From: Bacteroidales bacterium
GTDB lineage: Bacteria > Bacteroidota > Bacteroidia > Bacteroidales > VadinHA17
Reading direction: 5' to 3'
Assembly: GCA_025358455.1 (NCBI GenBank)
Contig: JANYJP010000015.1
Coordinates: 1-35,633 of the forward strand
DNA: 35,633 nucleotides
The notes under the pieces were generated by a model. It was not told the origin of the DNA and searched no databases. It saw only the letters and a program-made list of their open reading frames with translations. Shown here in pieces: positions 14,871 through 22,125 of this stretch. Numbering within the stretch: position 1 is the first letter of the stretch; the number at the start of each line of letters is the position of its first letter. Position numbers and translations under genes: made by a program.

Positions 14871-17009
14871 TTATTTAACATTAATCTTTTTTACAAATGG
14901 GATTTCCCGTATACTTTTTATAGGTTTCTCATTCTCTCTTTCAAGCGATGCAATTACTGTAAAAGTTCCTGTTGACTTAGGTGTTTCAAGACTTATTGTG
15001 ATGGTATTCTGACCGAATGGAGTAATAGTGATATCTTTAGATTGTTCAGCAACAACTTTGTCATTGTTTAAGATCCGCAATAATACCTTTCCCTTCCACT
15101 CCGGTTCGAGATCATTTATCGCAATTATCCTGAAATCATGCAATTTGCCCGTTATTATCTCATTTCCCCATTCATCGAGCATAAGTGCGACAGGTGAAAA
15201 TGCATCGGGCATATATTTCATGAATTCCTCCTCGTATTCAAGTTTTCCGACATCTTTGAAATGATCGCTGGTCTGCCCGTTACCGCGTGAATATGCCAGG
15301 GCAGTAAAATGAAGTACTGCAGCACATTGTCTGTGGCAACGCCAGAACTCCGTTTCGGCTGCCAGGTAACTGGCATATAAATGCCTGCGTTGTTCTTCGG
15401 TTGAGTTCGTGCCAAGAATGTTGTTGTACAAGTCCCGGGTTAACGTTGTCGGACTCCCATCCCTGTTCAGCCACAACCATCCATATTCATTTATGATCTT
15501 CATAAATTTTGTTTCCCCCGGACTGCCACCCGGATTTGTGCTTGCTCCGGCAATATCTTTTAACCTGAACTTAGCATCCTGGAAATGATATGGGTGAAGT
15601 TCCATCGCATCGCCCGCTATACGGATACCGGAATAGCTGTTATCCCATGGCCGATTTGACAGATCCAGGGATCTGACCCCTTTCACCGCTTCAGCAATTT
15701 CCTCTGTATTACCATCATTGCTTACTGTTTCGTTACCTGCATCCCAGATCACTATGCTGGGATGGTTCCATTGCTCCTGCATCCATTCTGTATATTCCCT
15801 GACCAGTTCGCCTGCTTCCAGTTCTTTTGGCCACACATTCCAACCTTTACCACCATACCATATCGGGAATTCATTTTGAATAAGAAACCCTTCTTCATCA
15901 GCAATATTGTACCATTCATCAGGGGCAATTCCGATACAATACCGTATGCCGTTCCAGTGAAATTGCCTGAAGCTATTATGCAGGTTACGAACCCATTCAG
16001 TATTCCATGGCAGATCTTTTGATATCGAATCTTCAAAAAACCGGTAAAGTGTTATATTCGTTCCTCTCATAAAATATGGTTTTCCGTTAAGCATAGTCTT
16101 GCCGGTGAGTGTATCATTCCGGAATTCACGCATTCCGAATCTGGTCTGATAATCATCACCTTGTGTTGTTACATGAACATTATAAAGAAAGGGATCTTCA
16201 GGTGACCAGAGTCTGCAATTACTTAAGGGAATGGTTACGCCTATTACAGTGTTTCCACGGTTGTCCGGTGGAAAATTGAATTTCTTCTCCAGCTTACCTG
16301 CTACTATTTGTGATTTTGCTTCTGTAATAACAAATGTGATTTTGGTACTTTTTGATTTCCCGTGACTCCCCAGCTTTACCTGTAAGTGTACCCGTTTGTT
16401 TTTGATGTCAGGCGCCGCCTGAACCGATATGATACGTGGTGTTCCGGAGAGTCTTAATTCAACATTATCAAAAATCCCCGGTATATATCTTTCCTTTTCA
16501 AAATCAAAACCATCGGGAATAGAAAGCGGGATTGAGTTTCTGCATGAACCAACCCTGATAATAAGTTCGTTTATGCCCTGCTTTAATGCATCCTTAACAT
16601 CAAAGTAACCCGGAGTGAAACATGGCAGATGTTCGCCGATGTCTGTTCCGTTCAGAAAGACCTTCGTTCCAAACATCGCTTTGGATACTTTCAAAAAAGC
16701 ATTTGCAGGAACAGGTGAGTTAATATTAAATGTGCGGTAATACCAGAACGCTTCCCGCGATGTGTCTTTCTGAAAGATGTTTTTCGGGTCTTTAACCCTT
16801 GGACCGGCATTGTTGAATGCCGGAACAGCCAGAGATACCAATCCGGGAACCTGAACTGCATGATTATAAGACCCTGGGATTTTTTCCATTGTGCCTTCTT
16901 CAATTTTCCATATACCGTTTAAGGAAATTGTGGTTCTCTTTTCCTGATTCCGGCAATTGTTAAGGAATAACGACATTATCAGGATGATACAGGTAATTTG
17001 TCTTTTCAT
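14871..17009 (-). CDS. Glycoside hydrolase family 2 lipoprotein
   Basis: This 712-residue protein begins with a signal ending LNNC (Cys19), so it is probably a lipoprotein. The order is typical of GH2: an N-terminal sugar-binding jelly roll (about 28-190, 'FWYYRTFNI', 'VFLNGTDIGEH'), an immunoglobulin-like domain (about 192-300, ending 'FGMREFRND'), then the TIM-barrel catalytic domain (about 300-620). The catalytic acid/base is Glu427 in 'IWDAGNETVS' and the nucleophile is probably Glu508 in 'INEYGWLW'. A C-terminal beta domain follows (about 625-712). GH2 covers beta-galactosidase, beta-glucuronidase, beta-mannosidase and others; sequence alone does not settle the substrate. No SusC/SusD or other glycan genes are adjacent, so it is not in a polysaccharide utilisation locus here. 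It is divergent from the cytochrome c gene. Confidence 0.9.
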   Translation of the reverse strand: MKRQITCIILIMSLFLNNCRNQEKRTTISLNGIWKIEEGTMEKIPGSYNHAVQVPGLVSLAVPAFNNAGPRVKDPKNIFQKDTSREAFWYYRTFNINSPVPANAFLKVSKAMFGTKVFLNGTDIGEHLPCFTPGYFDVKDALKQGINELIIRVGSCRNSIPLSIPDGFDFEKERYIPGIFDNVELRLSGTPRIISVQAAPDIKNKRVHLQVKLGSHGKSKSTKITFVITEAKSQIVAGKLEKKFNFPPDNRGNTVIGVTIPLSNCRLWSPEDPFLYNVHVTTQGDDYQTRFGMREFRNDTLTGKTMLNGKPYFMRGTNITLYRFFEDSISKDLPWNTEWVRNLHNSFRQFHWNGIRYCIGIAPDEWYNIADEEGFLIQNEFPIWYGGKGWNVWPKELEAGELVREYTEWMQEQWNHPSIVIWDAGNETVSNDGNTEEIAEAVKGVRSLDLSNRPWDNSYSGIRIAGDAMELHPYHFQDAKFRLKDIAGASTNPGGSPGETKFMKIINEYGWLWLNRDGSPTTLTRDLYNNILGTNSTEEQRRHLYASYLAAETEFWRCHRQCAAVLHFTALAYSRGNGQTSDHFKDVGKLEYEEEFMKYMPDAFSPVALMLDEWGNEIITGKLHDFRIIAINDLEPEWKGKVLLRILNNDKVVAEQSKDITITPFGQNTITISLETPKSTGTFTVIASLERENEKPIKSIREIPFVKKINVK

Positions 17010-17184
17010 TTTTATGCAGTTTATTCTTTAATATATGCTCCGGTCATTTGGGGTGAGCGTTGTGCGGTTTTATTTATATGTTATTTCACAGTCTGAAATT
17101 AGATTGATTTTTTCACAATGTCAAATTCTTACTTAAATTCCATAATCTGTGAATTAAAACAAGGGCCGGATAAGGAATTTAAAG

Positions 17185-17192
17185 TATATTTG
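17185..17192 (+). promoter_or_regulatory. -7 element (TATATTTG) of the cytochrome c gene
   Basis: TATATTTG matches the Bacteroidota sigma-ABfr -7 consensus TAnnTTTG exactly and lies 18 bases before the ATG at 17211. I see no clear TTTG at the -33 position. The 200-bp region also holds spaced TTCACA and TGTGAA half-sites. Confidence 0.5.
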
Positions 17193-17210
17193 TCTTAGAA
17201 ACCAAATGCT

Positions 17211-17726
17211 ATGAAAAAAATTATTCTTACCTTAATTTTCACTCTGGTAATTATCATTGCAGCAACTACTGCCTATATGTACTCAGGAGCTTATGATGTA
17301 GGCCAGATGGTGCCGCATAATTCTATAACAAAATGGATGATAAGAACCACCACACATCATTCGATCAATAAAAGGTTGAAAGATATTAAGGTCCCTGTGC
17401 TGAATGATACAGCTATGTTCGTAGAAGGCTTTCTGCATTACAACGAAATGTGTGTTATGTGCCACGGGGCTCCCGGTATTGACCCCGGGGAAATGGCTGA
17501 AGGGCTTTACCCAAGTCCGCCAAAATTCTATAAGTCAAACAATATGCCGGATCCTGATGAGTCATTCTGGATCATTAAGAATGGCATCAAGATGACCAGT
17601 ATGCCGGCATTTGGTCCATCACATACCGATAAGTCAATCTGGGATATCACGGCATTCTTTCTAAATAAAATGAATACAATGTCGCCTGAGGAATACCAGT
17701 CATGGGTCAAAAAGTATGCTGAATAA
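17211..17726 (+). CDS. Membrane-anchored monohaem cytochrome c
   Basis: This 171-residue protein has one N-terminal hydrophobic segment (about 3-24) that serves as an uncleaved anchor or signal peptide. One haem c motif is present: CVMCH at 81-85, with Met131 ('KMTSMPAFG') as the likely sixth ligand, the class I cytochrome c layout. The domain should face the periplasm and carry single electrons. Small monohaem proteins of this kind often accompany membrane dehydrogenases. The next gene, 104 bases downstream on the same strand, is an Fe-S/FAD oxidoreductase, a possible electron donor, though the gap allows separate transcription. Confidence 0.88.
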   Translation: MKKIILTLIFTLVIIIAATTAYMYSGAYDVGQMVPHNSITKWMIRTTTHHSINKRLKDIKVPVLNDTAMFVEGFLHYNEMCVMCHGAPGIDPGEMAEGLYPSPPKFYKSNNMPDPDESFWIIKNGIKMTSMPAFGPSHTDKSIWDITAFFLNKMNTMSPEEYQSWVKKYAE

Positions 17727-17830
17727 ATCTGTTTTATTTCGAGGAATTTTAAATAGCCACAGATTCATTGGTTTTATTAATAGTGTCTTTCGTAAAGAAA
17801 TTTCTTTGTGCAATCTAAAATAAAACTGAC

Positions 17831-19666
17831 ATGAACGGGATATTAAAAACTGCGAAAAACTGCCGGCATTATGCAATGTGTAAAATTGATTTTCTTGGCA
17901 GTGGTGTGTGTGCATCAGGACTTGAAAAGCATTTTGTAAGTTATTATCCACAGGGAAGAATGATCCTTTATGAAGCACTCGCCGAAAATAAAATTCCGGT
18001 AACTGAAAAATGTGTTGAGATTGCCGATAGCTGCAATCTGTGTGGCAAATGCGATTATCAGTGTTATTTCCTTAATGAGATGCGCCCCGTAACTGTTATG
18101 GAAGCCCTGAAAAAACATGTTGAAGATTATATTAAAAACGGGGGGAAGATTAAAATTGCGAAGGAAGACAGCCTGCTTACTGAAATACGAAATATTGTTG
18201 GATTTAACTGGGCAACAAATGATGAGGCAATTACCGCAACATACTCTCATGACCTCAGTGCAATTTCCAACCCTAAATTCCCTGATTATGTTGTTTTGCC
18301 TATAACAAAAGAAGAAATCGCTTCTCTTGTGAAATTATTTAACAGGAATAAAATTAAATATACCATTCGCGGAAATGGTCAGAATCTTCTGGGATTTGCT
18401 ATAAATGATGGAGCCATCATTGACCTTAACCGGATGAAAACGATTGAATTTGATGAGAAGAACTGGCTCGTTAAGGTAGGTCCCGGTATTACAGCATTCG
18501 ATCTTCAGAAACAGGCGCAAAAAAGAGGTTACCGGATAAATGCCGCGGAACCTGCAGCTCTCTTATGTGCCAATATAATGTGTTCAGGAATTATGTCCAC
18601 CTTTTCAACGACTTACGGGATCAATGCCGATAATTTTATTAATGCTGAATTTGTTGATAATAAGGGTGATTTATTTAATTTAAATGAAGTGTCTTCTCCA
18701 AATCTGTTTTCCTACAAAAATTTACAGCATAAAGATTCTCCCGGCATTTGTGTATCAGCGGATATACGTCTTCATCCTGTTACTGATGACGAATGTGGCA
18801 TACTTGTGCCATTTGAAACTCTCGATAATGCACTTGACTTTATTAAAGATTGTTCAGTAAGGCATATCGGCCTGGCATTAGGAGTAGTTGGAGCTGAATA
18901 TATTTCTACCTTTCTTTCTCCTACCAAAAAAATGGCTTCTGAAATAAAAAGTATTTTCGTTGAAAAATTGAATATCCCATGGCTGGTGGTTTTTATAGGC
19001 GATAAATATGCAATCCGCGCTATCAATGAAATGGGATTTCCTTACTTTGATCAGAACCTGTTTAATTCGCTTTATCTTGGATTACCTTCCCTGAAATCTG
19101 CCCAATGGCTCGACCTGATAAAAGAACTTTCTGATGATGAGCCGTATTCCTATTTAAAACTTAAAAGTTTCCAGGAACTTCTGGAAACAGCTCTATCTCC
19201 TTCTCCAAAATTATATTCACAGGAAGTTGATCCTGCCCTGAGACCATTTTTTGAAAAGCTTTTCTCCCGTCCTGAAATGACAGATCTGGTATGGCTGAAC
19301 ATGTACAGGATAATGAGTAGCCGATTGGGCCGCAAAAAACCTTTTTTACCTTCACTGATTTATCTGCCGATCGATAAAACTTTAATAAATGAATTCTCTG
19401 ACAAATTCAGGCTAATTGCCGAAAAATATCAGATTGAAAATGATTTTGGTTTTATAACTCCGATTGATAGTGGCAAAAGATGCATTTTTGAGTATGATTT
19501 CTTTTATGACTATAATGATCCGGATTCTATACAAAGGATCCGGCAGGTTGCAACTGAAGCTAATATGTTAATTGATGATTATTCGGTTAAAACAGGTACG
19601 GTAAAAGGACATCCCTATGTTCTGTACCAGGGGTTTTGCAGAAAAGAGAATTTACTGTATTCATAA
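17831..19666 (+). CDS. Fe-S cluster-containing FAD-linked oxidoreductase (PCMH-type FAD domain)
   Basis: In this 611-residue protein, residues 1-80 are cysteine-rich: C11, C17 and C27, then C61 and the ferredoxin-like C68-x2-C71-x2-C74-x3-C78, consistent with at least one [4Fe-4S] cluster. Residues of about 130-320 are a PCMH-type FAD-binding domain ('PDYVVLPITKEEIASLVKLF', 'IRGNGQNLLGFAINDGAIID', 'VKVGPGITAFDL'), as in D-lactate/glycolate oxidases and alkylglycerone-phosphate synthase. The rest resembles a weak FAD-oxidase C-terminal domain. It has no membrane segment. Having the Fe-S part at the N-terminus is unlike the common layout, where FAD comes first. Only 15 bases separate it from the SDR gene, so the two are co-transcribed. 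Its substrate is unknown; electrons could pass to the upstream cytochrome c. Confidence 0.8.
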   Translation: MNGILKTAKNCRHYAMCKIDFLGSGVCASGLEKHFVSYYPQGRMILYEALAENKIPVTEKCVEIADSCNLCGKCDYQCYFLNEMRPVTVMEALKKHVEDYIKNGGKIKIAKEDSLLTEIRNIVGFNWATNDEAITATYSHDLSAISNPKFPDYVVLPITKEEIASLVKLFNRNKIKYTIRGNGQNLLGFAINDGAIIDLNRMKTIEFDEKNWLVKVGPGITAFDLQKQAQKRGYRINAAEPAALLCANIMCSGIMSTFSTTYGINADNFINAEFVDNKGDLFNLNEVSSPNLFSYKNLQHKDSPGICVSADIRLHPVTDDECGILVPFETLDNALDFIKDCSVRHIGLALGVVGAEYISTFLSPTKKMASEIKSIFVEKLNIPWLVVFIGDKYAIRAINEMGFPYFDQNLFNSLYLGLPSLKSAQWLDLIKELSDDEPYSYLKLKSFQELLETALSPSPKLYSQEVDPALRPFFEKLFSRPEMTDLVWLNMYRIMSSRLGRKKPFLPSLIYLPIDKTLINEFSDKFRLIAEKYQIENDFGFITPIDSGKRCIFEYDFFYDYNDPDSIQRIRQVATEANMLIDDYSVKTGTVKGHPYVLYQGFCRKENLLYS

Positions 19667-19681
19667 ATCCGAATCATTTTT

Positions 19682-20860
19682 ATGTCTGATAATATCAAAT
19701 CTGCAAAAGCCCTGACCGGTGCAACAGGATTTTTAGGCAGCCACCTCATGGCCTCGTTACTTTCAAACGGATACAGTATAGTAATTCTGGGACGTTCAAC
19801 AAAAGATGAGAGACTTCATGAAAGAATCTTCAGGTTATTACATTGGTTCGGAATTGAAAGTCTGGTAAATCAGATCACATGTGTTGAAGCCGATCTGACG
19901 AAGGACAACCTGGGAATAGAAGATGAAGAATATTCCAGGCTATGTTCTATTGTTGATTCTGTTATTCATTGCGCCTCAGATACAAGCTTCGCGGAGAGTA
20001 AGCGCGAAAAGGTTATGGCTGCGAATATTGGTGGACTTAAAGGAATCCTTGAATTCTCAAAGCATGCAAATATTGATATTTTCCATTATATAAGCACTGC
20101 CTATGCTGCAGGAACAGGCGAAACATATTGCAGGGAAGTTCCCTCTATTGCAAAAACGTTTACCAATGTTTATGAAGAAAGTAAAGCGGGAGCTGAGAAA
20201 ATTATTAGTTTATTTTGTGAAAAGAATTCCATTAAACTTTCAATTATAAGACCATCAATTGTTTACGGAGATTCACGGACCGGTCGTTCAATTAAGTTTA
20301 ATGCGTTGTACTTTCCCGTACATTCTATGCAAAGCATAAAAGATATTTATCTTAAGGATCTCAATATTAATGGTGGTAAAAAAGCTTCAATTCACGGAAT
20401 TCATATTGATAAAGACGGATATCTCTTTTTGCCGCTTAAAATTTATTTACATGGGAAGGGTAGTATAAATCTTATTCCTGTAGATTATTTTGTAAACGCA
20501 GCCCTTAAAATAATTGAGAATTGTCCGAAAAGTGGAATTTTTAATCTGACAACAAATTCCCCCACAACATTTGAAACCCTGGCTGAATATAATGAACAAT
20601 TTATGAAGGTAAGAGGGGTCGTGATCGGTTATGGTAAACCTTCAGATAATACACTACGCAACCCTGCCGAAGAATTGTTCGATCGTTTTATTGTACCATA
20701 CCGTCCTTATCTTGCAGACAACAGGCGCTTCGACAGAACAAATACTGACCTGGCAACGGATAATCTGAATCCACCTGAATTTACATATGAGATATTTAAA
20801 ACCTGCATGGAATATGCCATTGGAGTTAACTGGGGAGCATCAATATTTACTATTAAATGA
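19682..20860 (+). CDS. Extended SDR / thioester-reductase-like NAD(P)-dependent reductase
   Basis: This 392-residue protein opens with a Rossmann glycine motif 'TGATGFLGSHL'. Further extended-SDR features are 'VDSVIHCASDTSF', the active-site Ser in 'HYISTAYAAG', and the catalytic pair in 'YEESKAGAEKII' (YxxxK). 'IIRPSIVYGDSRTG' is a signature of the NAD_binding_4 group (fatty acyl-CoA reductase, thioester reductase). These enzymes reduce acyl thioesters to aldehydes or alcohols, or act as epimerases, so the exact reaction is open. It lies between the Fe-S/FAD oxidoreductase (15-base gap) and a methyltransferase (about 80-base gap) on the same strand, suggesting a short tailoring pathway. Confidence 0.82.
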   Translation: MSDNIKSAKALTGATGFLGSHLMASLLSNGYSIVILGRSTKDERLHERIFRLLHWFGIESLVNQITCVEADLTKDNLGIEDEEYSRLCSIVDSVIHCASDTSFAESKREKVMAANIGGLKGILEFSKHANIDIFHYISTAYAAGTGETYCREVPSIAKTFTNVYEESKAGAEKIISLFCEKNSIKLSIIRPSIVYGDSRTGRSIKFNALYFPVHSMQSIKDIYLKDLNINGGKKASIHGIHIDKDGYLFLPLKIYLHGKGSINLIPVDYFVNAALKIIENCPKSGIFNLTTNSPTTFETLAEYNEQFMKVRGVVIGYGKPSDNTLRNPAEELFDRFIVPYRPYLADNRRFDRTNTDLATDNLNPPEFTYEIFKTCMEYAIGVNWGASIFTIK

Positions 20861-20941
20861 TTTTTTAATTTAGTTGTAAATCACAGTTATTTATAGCTAT
20901 AGATTGTACCTCTGATAAAATTGATTATAAAGCTGCATAGA

Positions 20942-21748
20942 ATGCAAAAAGTTTCCGCTGAAATATACAACAGGATAAACAATATAATTTATAATCAGGA
21001 AGGCGACAGATGGTGGCAGCCCGATTTCTCACTTAATCTGATAAAAACATTAATGAACCCTGTTCGTGTCGGTTACGCGAAGAAAGCACTGGACCTGAAT
21101 AAATTAATTCCGGAAGGAAAATCCGCCCTGGAGGTAGGCTGCGGGGGAGGTATTATGTGTGAAGAAATTGCAAGGATCGGATTTAATACGGTGGGAATAG
21201 ATCCATCGGAGCCATCAATCAAAACTGCAACAGAACATGCCATCGAAAGCGGATTAAAAGTAAACTATGTTAATGGTACTGGCGAAGCCTTACCTTTTGA
21301 TGACAATTCTTTCGATGTGGTTTTTTCATGTGATGTGCTGGAGCATGTTCAGGATCTTCCTGTTGTGATTTCTGAAATTTCACGGGTATTGAAACCTGAA
21401 GGAGTTTTTATTTATGATACTTTCAACCGTACATTTCTGAGTAAGCTGGTTGCCGTTAAAGTTTTGCAGGAATGGAAGCGATGGGCAATTATGCCTCCCG
21501 GATTGCATGAATGGGAAATGTTTATCAGGCCTGAAGAAATAAAATCATTACTTGTCCAAAACCAATTAGTATGGAAAGAGCACCGGGGAATTATGCCGGA
21601 CGTATCTGTTCTTAAAATCTGGTATTATCTTCATTTAAGAGTGAAGGGTGAATTAACTTATGAGGAATTCGGCAGAAAATTTAACCTTGTTGAAAGCAGT
21701 TTGATGAACGTGATGTATATGGGCTACGCTATAAAAGCCGGCATCTAA
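20942..21748 (+). CDS. Class I SAM-dependent methyltransferase, UbiG-like
   Basis: This protein of about 268 residues (from ATG 20942; a TTG 21 bases earlier is less likely) has the SAM-binding motif I 'ALEVGCGGGIMCEEIA' and acidic motif II 'GFNTVGIDPSEPSI'. Later motifs are 'GEALPFDDNSFDVVFSCDVL' and 'VLKPEGVFIYDT'. Its N-terminus, 'DRWWQPDFSL' then 'MNPVRVGYAKKALD', is typical of the UbiG O-methyltransferase family. Bacteroidota generally make menaquinone, not ubiquinone, so the substrate is probably another phenolic, quinone or lipid-like molecule. It ends the likely operon of Fe-S/FAD oxidoreductase, SDR and methyltransferase. Confidence 0.85.
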   Translation: MQKVSAEIYNRINNIIYNQEGDRWWQPDFSLNLIKTLMNPVRVGYAKKALDLNKLIPEGKSALEVGCGGGIMCEEIARIGFNTVGIDPSEPSIKTATEHAIESGLKVNYVNGTGEALPFDDNSFDVVFSCDVLEHVQDLPVVISEISRVLKPEGVFIYDTFNRTFLSKLVAVKVLQEWKRWAIMPPGLHEWEMFIRPEEIKSLLVQNQLVWKEHRGIMPDVSVLKIWYYLHLRVKGELTYEEFGRKFNLVESSLMNVMYMGYAIKAGI

Positions 21749-22119
21749 ATCGGTCAATTACAACGTGACATTTTATGATATTGATATTTCAGATAAAATA
21801 CCGGACAGCGACCCAATAAATAAGTATCACAAAGTTCAGATCGGTGAAAAATATGACGGCGTCCCTTCGTCTTCATATACAGGCCGTCTGTCACATATAT
21901 TTAGCCCTTAATAAAAATTCTTATACGAATCTGTTTCAAGACTTAAATTAGCCCTTTAGAAAATGGGGATAACGGATTAAATTATTAATATTTGTAATAT
22001 TCTGAAACGGGAATTTGGGGCTTGCTCTTTTAAAACCAGGCTAATTTGCAGGGAATCAAATAGCTGATATTACTTCGTTTTAAGAAACCGATTCCGTATA
22101 TTATTTATTATTAAGGAGG
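21749..22119 (+). promoter_or_regulatory. Leader region of the PAS kinase, with shared 14-bp motif and strong SD
   Basis: This 377-bp intergenic region has no gene I can support. Near its end AACCGATTCCGTAT (22086-22099) matches 12 of 14 bases with 2667-2680 ahead of the other free-standing kinase. AAGGAGG (22113-22119) is an ideally spaced Shine-Dalgarno, six bases before ATG 22126, unusual for this phylum. GGCCGTCTGT (21882-21891) also recurs at 2629-2638, but at a different distance from the motif. Confidence 0.5.
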
Positions 22120-22125
22120 AGAAGT

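Noticed and set aside
20921-20941. TTG start for the methyltransferase
   Set aside because: The added residues are unlike the family start, and ATG 20942 follows within 21 bases.
21735-21912. An open plus-strand frame of about 58 codons overlapping the end of the methyltransferase gene
   Set aside because: The composition looks protein-like, but there is no start codon and no recognised motif. A frameshifted tail of the methyltransferase is possible but not supported, since the gene already ends at a normal family length.
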